A stretch of 38,659 nucleotides of DNA from Bacteroidota bacterium. Lineage in GTDB: Bacteria; Bacteroidota; Bacteroidia; Bacteroidales; UBA5342. How positions within the stretch are numbered: position 1 is the stretch's first letter; each line of letters opens with the position of its first letter. This document shows, one piece after another, positions 1-7,387 of the stretch. The position numbers and the translations under genes were made by a program. The notes beneath the pieces were generated by a model. It made no database searches and had not been told where the DNA came from. It worked only from the letters and a program-made list of their open reading frames with translations. The DNA is taken from the NCBI GenBank assembly GCA_003249935.1, contig QKHT01000085.1, forward strand, positions 1 through 38,659, given 5' to 3'.

Positions 1-363
1 GAAAACCGGTTGGATATTGCCAGGGTATGCGAGGCGATTGGCGTTAAAGATATTGTAACCGTAGACCCCTACGAAATTGATAATCTTGAGAAAGCTATCC
101 TGAATGCGGTTCATGCAAAAACCAATTCGGTAGTGATTGTTAAAAAACCATGCGTTACCAGATTTAAACTACCCAAGGATACACCGAGTTCCATCGATCA
201 GGATTTGTGTGTAAAATGCCGGAAATGTATCAATATTGGATGTTTGGCCATTGAGAGTAAAAAATCGGCCGATGGGTCAGTTCAAATTGTAATCAACGAA
301 GATCTCTGTACCGGTTGCAGACTCTGTTCAACGGTATGTAAAAAGGACGCTATAATACAATAA
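1..363 (+). CDS. iorA: Indolepyruvate ferredoxin oxidoreductase, alpha subunit (C-terminal fragment)
   Basis: This is the 3' end of a gene cut by the window edge; the frame is open from base 1. The visible 120 residues hold the end of the thiamine-diphosphate domain followed by a two-cluster ferredoxin domain. The Cys motifs are CVKCRKCINIGC (about bases 208-243) and CTGCRLCSTVC (about 307-339), typical 4Fe-4S ligands. In this family the alpha subunit oxidises aryl pyruvates, from aromatic amino acid transamination, to aryl-acetyl-CoA and passes electrons to ferredoxin in the cytoplasm of anaerobes. The gene ends 3 bases before the beta subunit, so the two form an operon. The identification rests on the tail plus the adjacent iorB; a related 2-oxoacid oxidoreductase is the only serious alternative. 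Confidence 0.9.
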   Translation, partial: ENRLDIARVCEAIGVKDIVTVDPYEIDNLEKAILNAVHAKTNSVVIVKKPCVTRFKLPKDTPSSIDQDLCVKCRKCINIGCLAIESKKSADGSVQIVINEDLCTGCRLCSTVCKKDAIIQ

Positions 364-366
364 AAA

Positions 367-999
367 ATGAAGGACACAGGAAAAAATATCATCATTGCAG
401 GTGTGGGTGGTCAAGGTATTCTACTATTCAGCAACCTTTTAAGTAAGTTTTATATGAAACTTGGTTACGAGTTGAAAATATCGGATGTGATAGGCCTTGG
501 TCAACGTGGTGGAGGCGTGGAAAGCCATTTCAGATATTCGACCAACCCTGTTTTGTCTCCCTTCATTAAGGCAGGCGATGTGGATTACTTAATCTCTTTC
601 GAACAGACCGAAACGTTGCGTTTTCTGCATTGTCTCAAAGAGGATGGCATCATCTTTACAAGTACGTACGAGTTAACCTCTACCAGCGTAAATACCGGTT
701 TGCAAAAGGCCATGCCGGGTTCGAAAACCGAAATGATTCTGGCGGCTGACAGCACAAAATACATTATAAACCCCGATGAACACAAGAGTACGGAGTTTGA
801 TATCAGCAAAATGATGAACATTGTGATGTTGGGTTATTATGCCGAATTCAGAGGATATGCACACGACGACATGATTCAGGTTGTTCGTGAAAACGTACCT
901 GCAAAGTTTGTTGAGGCCAATCTTAAAGCCTACCAAAAAGGCGTGTCGATTGCATGTGTCGAATTTGCATCAAAAGAGTCAAAAGTTTGTGTTTGTTGA
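367..999 (+). CDS. iorB: Indolepyruvate ferredoxin oxidoreductase, beta subunit
   Basis: The 210-aa protein has the usual size for this subunit. It opens with the glycine-rich motif IIIAGVGGQGILL (residues 8-20), the hallmark of the pyruvate-ferredoxin oxidoreductase gamma-type domain, followed by GLGQRGGGVESHFRYS (about 43-58), also characteristic. In known enzymes this subunit pairs with IorA to form the CoA-dependent aryl-pyruvate oxidoreductase. The ATG lies 3 bases after the iorA stop, so the genes are probably translationally coupled. The last 15 or so residues (ending KVCVC) are unremarkable. The next gene starts about 16 bases downstream on the same strand, which suggests one transcript. 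Confidence 0.93.
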   Translation: MKDTGKNIIIAGVGGQGILLFSNLLSKFYMKLGYELKISDVIGLGQRGGGVESHFRYSTNPVLSPFIKAGDVDYLISFEQTETLRFLHCLKEDGIIFTSTYELTSTSVNTGLQKAMPGSKTEMILAADSTKYIINPDEHKSTEFDISKMMNIVMLGYYAEFRGYAHDDMIQVVRENVPAKFVEANLKAYQKGVSIACVEFASKESKVCVC

Positions 1000-1015
1000 A
1001 CCGGGAAACGATAAA

Positions 1016-1815
1016 ATGGAATTTCCAGAAGGTGTTGTTCTGCTCGATAGTTTGGGTGATGTAAAGCCTGAAAACACAAGTCCAATCCTTGTTTGCGGTT
1101 CACACTGCGGCGGCAATTTGGCACTCGCGAGACAAGTAAAGAACTGTCATTTCAAAGCAGTTTTCCTTAATAATGCCGGAATTGGAAAAAACAATGCCGG
1201 CATCAGAGGCCTTTTACATTATGAAGCTGAGGGTGTGATTGCCTGTGCCGTCGATCGTAACAGTGCCGAAATTGGCATTGCCTTCGATGCCTGGGAAGGC
1301 GGAATAATCAGTCACATCAATGATTTGGCCAAAACCGCCGGCATTGAAATCGGTGATTCGATACAAACGGCAGTTGCCAAAATTAGCCCCAAAATCAATA
1401 GTGCTTCAAAAAACGTGGATAGTGAGGTGTCCGTGTCTGAACCTGAAGGCAGGATTGAATTAAAAGTACAATCGCAAACGCAAATCACAGGGAAAAACAT
1501 TACGGTAACTGACAGCATTACGTTTTTGAATGAACGCAATGCCGGTGATATTGTGGTGTGTGGATCGCATGGCATCATCTTAAAGCGGTGTTTTTTAACG
1601 ATGCCGGAATTGGCAAAAACAATGCAGGCACAAAAAGTCTGGAAACATTGAGCGATGCGGGAATTCTGGCCTGTACGGTTGACTGCATGAGTGCTGAGAT
1701 TTTTAATGGACAGGACGTACTCGATAATGGTATTATATCGGTATGTAATCAATTGGCAAAGGATTGCGGCATAAGTGAAAAAATGACGGTCGTCCGGGCC
1801 ATACAGTGTATTTAG
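1016..1815 (+). pseudogene. Unrecognised two-domain protein, frameshifted in its second domain
   Basis: I do not recognise the family. The first frame runs from ATG 1016 to a stop at 1651; the +1-shifted frame carries on the homology to a stop at 1815. The two halves are internal repeats. Copy 1 has ILVCGSH, FLNNAGIGKNNAGI, ACAVDRNSAEIG and GGIISHINDLAK; copy 2 has IVVCGSHG, FFNDAGIGKNNAGT, ACTVDCMSAEI and NGIISVCNQLAK. Between the GSH motif and the following KAV motif copy 1 has 48 bases and copy 2 only 11. The 37-base shortfall shifts the frame near 1570-1580. The gene follows iorB by 16 bases, so a role linked to aryl-pyruvate or CoA metabolism is possible but is only inference. It may be a real pseudogene or a sequence error. 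The start at 1016 was chosen because earlier starts lie inside iorB. Confidence 0.7.
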
Positions 1816-2770
1816 CAATAGATATTTGTTAAAATTGCGTGGTGAGTAGGAGGGTGTTCTGCTTACCTTTTTTTTGCAAATTGGATTGCCGGGCACCCAT
1901 GCTTCCGCAACTTCAAATATAGTCCCTAATTATGGCCGGATTTCCCGGTGGTTCAACCTAAAAAATACAAAATTCGTTGTTTCATTTGGATAAGTGCTGA
2001 TAATGAACGTAAAAATTCAGGACGTTACGGTTCAACTAAAAACTGTTAATCGATACAATGACCATATTTACCTGCCGCTAACCATGCGGTATGCCAACAA
2101 ATAACCCAAAAGTTAAACGCCGTAAAATTGTATTCGGAATAAAATTTTTAAATTTGAACTCGCTCCGGTAAACATAGGATTGAATTTTTTGCCCGTGGTT
2201 GGCAAAAAGGGAGTACTTTGGTCAATAAACTTTGGTGCAAACCCATACTGTAAACAAATTTCGGGAAAACATACATGAAAGCCTGTTTTGCCGACATAAA
2301 ATCTTATCATATTAGTCTGCTGCGTTCGGTAATATTCGGCTTCGGAAATACCCGGTAGAGGCCGGAAAGGATTTTAATGCTACCACCGAAATTCCACCTG
2401 CATTTTACAATTCAGGACTCTTTATTCCGGGAGAGCGATATAAAACACTGTGATTCAGCAAAAATGAAACTGCTCTTTGTGTCGAAGGCAAAAAGTGTAA
2501 GTAAATTGTTTTGTCCGGAGATTAGCCCGAAATAACCAAATTGTCGAAGGTCGTATCAGATTGCGACACATGTACACCCGATTGGCACAGGATTCGAACG
2601 GTAAAATTATAACCAAAAATAGTGTGGCTTTATTATTTTGCAGGTTTCCAAATACTGTTTTTTTCTTTTTTTATATTGTTTTGGCTGAACCACGCCATTC
2701 CGGTGGTTGGTTTACTTTATATTGTGCCATGCAGGGCATTGCCTTGAAATAGTGAAAAAAAGTGTAAATA
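1816..2770. other. Gene-free stretch of about 950 bases with possible decayed coding remnants
   Basis: No intact gene is convincing here. Two short open segments look more protein-like than the rest. Bases 2003-2104 encode a 33-residue ORF starting MNVKIQDVTVQLKT. Bases 2316-2453 encode a tail with NATTEIPPAFYNS, which resembles the segment TLNIPEFYNS near the end of the PspC protein downstream. The remainder is AT-rich with scattered stops in all frames. I see no clear terminator after the frameshifted gene at 1815. This looks like eroded sequence rather than a functional non-coding gene. Confidence 0.4.
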
Positions 2771-2799
2771 TTTAGTACTATGTTTTGCATAGTACTAAA
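2771..2799. promoter_or_regulatory. Palindromic operator, probable PadR binding site
   Basis: A perfect 12-base inverted repeat, TTTAGTACTATG at 2771-2782 and CATAGTACTAAA at 2788-2799, is separated by the 5-base spacer TTTTG. It lies about 40 bases upstream of a padR gene. PadR regulators commonly bind dyad operators over their own promoters, so autoregulation is the natural reading. There is no T-tract, which argues against a terminator. Confidence 0.75.
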
Positions 2800-2816
2800 A
2801 TTATTTCATATCTTTG
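2784..2816 (+). promoter_or_regulatory. Bacteroidota-type promoter of the padR-pspC operon
   Basis: A -33 element TTTG (2784-2787) and a -7 element TATCTTTG (2809-2816, matching TAnnTTTG) are 21 bases apart, within the usual range for the Bacteroidota primary sigma factor. The -33 element lies in the loop of the palindrome and the right arm of the palindrome fills part of the spacer, so repressor binding should block polymerase directly. Transcription would start near 2820-2825, leaving a leader of about 20 bases before ATG 2842. Confidence 0.65.
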
Positions 2817-2841
2817 TATGGCTTAATTGCAAATATGGAAT

Positions 2842-3180
2842 ATGGAGGCAAAAATAGAAAACATACAATCGCAAATGCGTAAAGGTGTACTGGAATATTG
2901 TATTATGCTTATTGTAATGCAAAAGCCGGCATACGTTAACGATTTAATCGATTCGATGAAGGAAGCAAAACTTATTGTAGTTGAAGGTACTTTGTATCCC
3001 TTGCTCACCCGGCTCAAGAATGCCGGCTATTTAAACTACAACTGGATTGAATCTGTTCAGGGACCTCCGCGCAAATATTACGAAATTACCGATGCCGGGA
3101 GAGAATTGCTTGCCGGTATGGATGATGTTTATGGCCAAATACAACACTCGGTGAATTTTATAAGAAATAATATAAAATAA
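2842..3180 (+). CDS. PadR family transcriptional regulator
   Basis: A 112-aa winged-helix protein. The segment from MRKGVLEYCIMLIV through GTLYPLLTRLKNAGYL to GPPRKYYEITDAGREL is the classic PadR fold: DNA-recognition helix with the GTLYPLL motif, then the beta wing ending in the PRKYYxIT motif. It lacks the long C-terminal helical domain of subfamily 1, so it is a short PadR-s2 type. ATG 2842 (MEAK) was chosen over an upstream TTG at 2827. It is followed after 8 bases by a PspC-domain gene, a common pairing in Bacteroidota. The upstream palindrome suggests it represses its own operon. The signal it senses is not visible. Confidence 0.9.
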   Translation: MEAKIENIQSQMRKGVLEYCIMLIVMQKPAYVNDLIDSMKEAKLIVVEGTLYPLLTRLKNAGYLNYNWIESVQGPPRKYYEITDAGRELLAGMDDVYGQIQHSVNFIRNNIK

Positions 3181-3188
3181 AAGATGAA

Positions 3189-4715
3189 ATGAAAAAGACT
3201 CACTCTATTAGTATCGATGGCCTGTTTTTTCAGGTGGAAGATGATGCCTATGAACTACTCGACAATTATATTGGTCAGTTGCAGAACTATTTTAAATTAC
3301 GGGCAGATGGTACCGAAATTCTAAAAGACATAGAGAGCCGAATTTCAGAGTTATTGAAAACCCGGCTTAATAAAACCCGCGAAGTTGTTTGTATGGATGA
3401 TGTTAATGAGGTGATTGCCACCATGGGCCGTCCCGAAGATTTTATGGATCCGGATGATGCATCTGCGGTTCAACCCGATAAAAAATATGCATATACGTCG
3501 AAAAAGCTCTTTCGAAATGCTGACAATCGGGTATTGGGCGGTGTGTGTAGCGGCGTGGCGGCCTATTTGCATACGAAGCCATGGGTAATCCGGTTGCTGG
3601 CAGGGTTACTCATTGCCCCAACAAGTGGCGTAATGCTGGCTGCATATTTTTTAGCATGGATTATTGTACCACCAGCCGAAACGAAGGCTCAAAAGCTCGA
3701 AATGCAGGGTGAACCTGTGAATATTGACAGTTTGGGGAAAGAAACCGAAGGCACTCGCATGGCGGTTGAACCGAGGTTAAAAGTTCGGCGTGACCCTGTA
3801 TTGTTGCGAATTTTAAAAGTTATGGTTAAGATTTTGGCTGTATTATTTGTTACCGTGTTTGCTTTACCTCTCATTGTTGCACTTTTTGCAATTGCAGTGG
3901 CATTATTTGCACTTATTGCGGGAGTATCTGTTTTGCCGGCCTTTTTTACCGATTTGTTTCCTGCTGAGTTTTTTATGGCCGGTTCGCCTTCTGCAACCGG
4001 TTTGTATATTATGGGCGGAACCTTGGTTGTGGTGATTATCTATTTCTTTACAAAAATGATGTACCACCATAAGGGTAAAACCGGCTGGTTTTTGTTGCTT
4101 GCATCGGTGGTTTTTTTATCGGGTTTGGTAATGACTGTTAAGCATGGGGCGTTGTACCTCAAGGATCATCCCGAGCGGTTCGGTCACCTTAAAGGGTTAG
4201 ATCATTATGTGGATGCATCGGATTGGGATGTAAATAATTTTGAAGTGGCCTCGCAGGGGCATTATGCGATCCCCAAATCTATTACCATCGCGGTTCAATC
4301 CAATAAAAATGTACTTGTTGTAAATGATACAAGCTTTGTTTTTCCTCTCACTGTCGAGTTAATGCCTGTCGATTCGGGTACATTGGATGTGGGTTGGAAT
4401 AGTTCATTCTTAGTAGAAAAACGGTTTAAAATGTCTGACTTGCCTCGCAACCCCGAAGTTAAGGGGAATTATGATGCCGCTACACATACGCTTAATATCC
4501 CGGAATTTTACAACTCGCCGTACAAAGCCCGAAATAAATACGATTGCAAGGTTATTTTAAAAGTACCGGTAAATACTACAATTACATTTAAAGGCAATAC
4601 GGCCAATTTTGTGAATGTGGCATTTTCGGGTTTGAGCGATAGTGATATGACAGGTGAGGTTTTGAGCAATAAATCGTGGAAAATGCTCGCCGATGGCTTG
4701 CTTAAAATAGAGTAA
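3189..4715 (+). CDS. PspC domain-containing membrane protein
   Basis: A 508-aa inner-membrane protein. Residues 1-90 form a soluble region (MKKTHSISIDG...) typical of the Bacteroidota version of this family. The PspC domain follows at about 105-162, with KKLFRNADNRVLGGVCSGVA and a hydrophobic helix pair ending AWIIVPP. Further membrane segments lie at about 205-250, 271-290 and 298-317. The C-terminal part, about 340-508, is probably an extracytoplasmic beta-rich domain. PspC-like proteins act in envelope stress responses elsewhere. Here the upstream PadR, 8 bases away, most likely controls it. The transcript ends at a strong hairpin shared with the convergent fabD. Confidence 0.88.
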   Translation: MKKTHSISIDGLFFQVEDDAYELLDNYIGQLQNYFKLRADGTEILKDIESRISELLKTRLNKTREVVCMDDVNEVIATMGRPEDFMDPDDASAVQPDKKYAYTSKKLFRNADNRVLGGVCSGVAAYLHTKPWVIRLLAGLLIAPTSGVMLAAYFLAWIIVPPAETKAQKLEMQGEPVNIDSLGKETEGTRMAVEPRLKVRRDPVLLRILKVMVKILAVLFVTVFALPLIVALFAIAVALFALIAGVSVLPAFFTDLFPAEFFMAGSPSATGLYIMGGTLVVVIIYFFTKMMYHHKGKTGWFLLLASVVFLSGLVMTVKHGALYLKDHPERFGHLKGLDHYVDASDWDVNNFEVASQGHYAIPKSITIAVQSNKNVLVVNDTSFVFPLTVELMPVDSGTLDVGWNSSFLVEKRFKMSDLPRNPEVKGNYDAATHTLNIPEFYNSPYKARNKYDCKVILKVPVNTTITFKGNTANFVNVAFSGLSDSDMTGEVLSNKSWKMLADGLLKIE

Positions 4716-4735
4716 CAATCATGATTTATGGCACA

Positions 4736-4772
4736 AAAAAAGGCGAAATTGATTTTCAATTTCGCCTTTTTT
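4736..4772. terminator. Bidirectional intrinsic terminator between pspC-domain gene and fabD
   Basis: A perfect 17-base stem (4736-4752 with 4756-4772) around the loop TTT contains the core GGCGAAATTGA and is flanked by an A-run on the left and a T-run on the right. It therefore works on both strands and ends the two convergent genes. Confidence 0.9.
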
Positions 4773-4791
4773 GTCTCTGTATGGGTGCGAT

Positions 4792-5673
4792 TTACATCGC
4801 AGCACTTTCGGTTACGGCTTCGCGGCTTACCTTTTTTACAAGCCCCTGAAGTACCGTCCCCGGACCAACTTCAACAAAATGGTTTGCGCCATCATTTACC
4901 ATGTTTTGCGCTATTTGTGTCCATTTTACCGGCGAAGTAAGTTGAGCAATAAGGTTTGTGCGAATAGTTGCCGGGTCTGTCACCGGTAATGCATCAACAT
5001 TTTGATAAACCGGACAGATTGGGGCATTAATTTCGGTGCTGTTAATGGCTTCTGCAAGTTCTACTTTGGCTGGTTCCATCAAAGGTGAGTGAAATGCTCC
5101 GCCCACTTTAAGAACCAATGCACGTTTTGCTCCTGCAGCGGTAAGCTTTTCGCATGCCTTGGTGATACCTGCTACCGAACCGGAGATTACCAATTGTCCG
5201 GGGCAGTTGTAATTTGCAGGAACCACAACCTCGTCAATTCCGGCACAAATTGTTTCTACAACATCATCGGCTAAACCCAATACGGCAGCCATGGTCGATG
5301 GTTCGGCTTCGCAAGCTTTTTGCATGGCCATTGCCCGTTTGCTTACCAGGGTTAAGCCATCTTCGAACGAGAGCGCACCCGCAGCCACCAATGCCGAAAA
5401 TTCGCCAAGAGAATGACCTGCCACCATGTCGGGCTGGAATTTGTCGCCCAATACTTTGGCTAAAATTACCGAATGCAGGAATATGGCCGGCTGCGTAACT
5501 TTGGTTTGCTTTAAATCGTCTTCGGTTCCGGCAAACATCATGTCGGTTATACGAAAACCAAGAATTTCGTTTGCTTTTTCGAACATTTCGCGTGCGAGAT
5601 CCGAATTGTCGTATAAATCTTTACCCATACCTACAAATTGGGCCCCTTGTCCCGGAAATACAAATGCTTTCAT
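4792..5673 (-). CDS. fabD: Malonyl-CoA:acyl carrier protein transacylase
   Basis: The 293-aa protein has the full length of FabD. It shows the N-terminal FPGQGAQFVGMG motif (residues 6-17), the nucleophile serine in GHSLGEFSAL (S88), the carboxylate-binding arginine in SKRAMAMQ (R113) and the catalytic histidine in GGAFHSPLM (H195). It moves malonyl from CoA to acyl carrier protein in the cytoplasm, supplying the extender unit for fatty acid synthesis. It is not inside a fab cluster here; it is flanked by a convergent pspC gene and an upstream CarboxypepD_reg-like gene. A promoter just upstream (5805-5834) suggests it is transcribed alone. Confidence 0.97.
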   Translation of the reverse strand: MKAFVFPGQGAQFVGMGKDLYDNSDLAREMFEKANEILGFRITDMMFAGTEDDLKQTKVTQPAIFLHSVILAKVLGDKFQPDMVAGHSLGEFSALVAAGALSFEDGLTLVSKRAMAMQKACEAEPSTMAAVLGLADDVVETICAGIDEVVVPANYNCPGQLVISGSVAGITKACEKLTAAGAKRALVLKVGGAFHSPLMEPAKVELAEAINSTEINAPICPVYQNVDALPVTDPATIRTNLIAQLTSPVKWTQIAQNMVNDGANHFVEVGPGTVLQGLVKKVSREAVTESAAM

Positions 5674-5804
5674 GCTTTAACCTATGTTTTTTAGTTTTTA
5701 AATTTTTATCCTTTGAGGGCGTGTACCCACTAATGATGTAATGGGCCGAACCACCTTTTTTGTATTAAAAAGTGCACAACAAACAACACTTTAAAACCAC
5801 GCTG

Positions 5805-5834
5805 CAAAGATAGAAATTCTTTTTATTGCACAAA
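5805..5834 (-). promoter_or_regulatory. Probable fabD promoter
   Basis: Read on the minus strand, TTTG (5834-5831) and TATCTTTG (5812-5805) are separated by 18 bases, close to the Bacteroidota -33/-7 arrangement. The predicted leader is about 120 bases. The -7 context, GCAAAGATAGAAA on the plus strand, recurs exactly upstream of lepA. Confidence 0.5.
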
Positions 5835-5837
5835 TCA

Positions 5838-6581
5838 CTAATTTTTATGCAATATTGAATCGAGTAGGGGATGTTTAAGTTGTTCGTATTTTGTGGCTTT
5901 GTATATATTAATGAGATATTCGTTCTCTTCGTCTGTAATTGTTTGACCCAGACGTATGGTAATGTCTTTGTCGTTTTTTCCTTTAATTTCTTTAATGGCT
6001 TCGGGTACGGCGGTCATCACATTTACACCAATCATTTCACCGGGGTTTATCATCCCTCTGTAACTTACTTCCTGGGCTTTTGTACCGATTACCATTTTTT
6101 TGTTCATCTCTGCATCCATTTTTGCGGGTGGGCGGCGGGCTTGTTGTTTGCCCATTTCGAAGTTGTGTGCCGCGCTGTTGTTGTATTTTTGTACTGTGGC
6201 TGCATCGGTAGTAACAATCACCGAAGTATTGGGGTATCGTGGTAAAACGAGAATTTCCGACAATAATATATCGGTTGGATGCATAAATACTGCGACCAGA
6301 TTGTTGGTGCTTTTCAGCGAGTCTTTGGGGATATATATCACCGGTTTGTAGCCGATATGGCTGAATATCAGGGTGTCTTTGGTCGAAAGTTTTAACGAAA
6401 ATCTGCCGCTATTGTCTGAACCAAGGGTTCGCCCTTGAAATAATACAACGGCACTATGGAGTGGTTCAATACTTGTGGCGTCGTAAATACGACCCGAAAA
6501 CCACACCGAATCCGAAGGTGTTAACTGACCGAATGCAGCGTATGGCAGCACTAAAAAAAGTAATTTGTACAATGTTTTCAT
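5838..6581 (-). CDS. Secreted CarboxypepD_reg-like domain protein
   Basis: A 247-aa protein with a signal peptide (MKTLYKLLFLVLPYAAFGQ, probable cleavage near residue 19). Residues 27-105 form a carboxypeptidase-regulatory-like beta-sandwich: VWFSGRIYDATSIEPLHSAVV, then GSDNSGRFSLKL and LIFSHIGYKPV, the standard spacing of this fold in Bacteroidota. The C-terminal half (about 110-247) is charged with no domain I recognise. In TonB-dependent receptors this fold is an N-terminal plug extension, but here no barrel follows, so it stands alone, probably in the periplasm or at the outer membrane. It lies 35 bases downstream of the nitroreductase gene, likely in one transcript. Its function is unknown. 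Confidence 0.8.
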   Translation of the reverse strand: MKTLYKLLFLVLPYAAFGQLTPSDSVWFSGRIYDATSIEPLHSAVVLFQGRTLGSDNSGRFSLKLSTKDTLIFSHIGYKPVIYIPKDSLKSTNNLVAVFMHPTDILLSEILVLPRYPNTSVIVTTDAATVQKYNNSAAHNFEMGKQQARRPPAKMDAEMNKKMVIGTKAQEVSYRGMINPGEMIGVNVMTAVPEAIKEIKGKNDKDITIRLGQTITDEENEYLINIYKATKYEQLKHPLLDSILHKN

Positions 6582-6616
6582 AACTGTATTTTTTTTAGTC
6601 GGACCGGAATTGTTTT

Positions 6617-7207
6617 TTATTCCAATGGATCTGTTACTTGGTTCACTCCAAGAATAAGTTCATCCAGCATTCGTTTGGGCACATGGTGAACCTCTTTTTT
6701 GTCTCGCCAGTATCTTACATCGCCATTAAAATCTTCAATTACCACATTTTCAACCGGCTTCCCAAGGGCCAATACGTATATCGGCACCAAATGTTGCGGC
6801 AGATTAAACAATCGTGTAATACCAATCTTATTGAAAGCTCCGATAATACAGCCACCCAACCCTTTTTCGGTGGCTCCTAACATAATGGTTTGCAAAGCGA
6901 TGCCATCATCGCAATAGTGGTTTTGGTTCACCAAGTTGTCTTTTAACATAATAATATATGCCGAAGGCCGTTCTTCGGGCAGCGGGCCACGCCAGTATTG
7001 TAAATACCCTGCCCATGCCAAACTCGGGAATACCTGTTCACATACCAATGGTTCATTAATAAGTATATATCGCAACGGTTGTTCGTTACGGGCCGAAGGG
7101 CATAATCTGGCCAGTTCAATTAAATCGGTAAGTTCATTCGTCGTAATCTTGTATGTGTTGTCAAAACGACGGTAACTCCTGCTTTTTATAATCAGATCTT
7201 TTAGCAT
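6617..7207 (-). CDS. Nitroreductase family protein (FMN-dependent oxidoreductase)
   Basis: A 196-aa protein of normal family size. The N-terminal SRSYRRFDN (residues 9-17) is the phosphate-binding motif for FMN. ARLCPSARNEQPLRYILI (33-50) matches the usual SxxNxQPW-type segment, with L in place of W. DDGIALQTIMLGATEKGLGGCIIGAF (100-125) is the conserved core helix and dimer region. These enzymes reduce quinones, nitro compounds or flavins with NAD(P)H in the cytoplasm; the substrate cannot be told from sequence. It is the first gene of a two-gene minus-strand unit and is divergent from the GH43 gene. Confidence 0.9.
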   Translation of the reverse strand: MLKDLIIKSRSYRRFDNTYKITTNELTDLIELARLCPSARNEQPLRYILINEPLVCEQVFPSLAWAGYLQYWRGPLPEERPSAYIIMLKDNLVNQNHYCDDGIALQTIMLGATEKGLGGCIIGAFNKIGITRLFNLPQHLVPIYVLALGKPVENVVIEDFNGDVRYWRDKKEVHHVPKRMLDELILGVNQVTDPLE

Positions 7208-7387
7208 GTCTGTTTATCTTTTCATTGCAAGTTAGTAAATCGTAGCTTTTGTTGGGCCTTGTGAGGTCTTATTTTAACACTTTTAATGGTGCATTGTACA
7301 ACAGTTTTGATATTTAGTACGGTTGAACCATCGGTACAGATATTTTTGTCACTATCTTGGCTTTCGAAATTATTAATGCTGCTCATT

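Noticed and set aside
1312-1896. A 194-codon minus-strand open frame over the frameshifted gene
   Set aside because: The opposite strand shows clear internal repeats and motifs; this frame has none.
2113-2310. A 65-codon open frame on the minus strand in the gene-free stretch
   Set aside because: No recognisable motif, no promoter or neighbour support, and composition like the surrounding non-coding sequence.
2688-2708. Short inverted repeat AACCAC / GTGGTT
   Set aside because: Only 6 bases per arm; likely chance, and far weaker than the padR operator nearby.
2561-2752. A 63-codon plus-strand open frame
   Set aside because: It has a low-complexity phenylalanine run from a T-rich tract and no family resemblance.
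7323-7348. Full promoter for the GH43 gene (TTG with TATTTTTG)
   Set aside because: The spacing of 15 bases is too short for the Bacteroidota consensus; only the -7 element is plausible.
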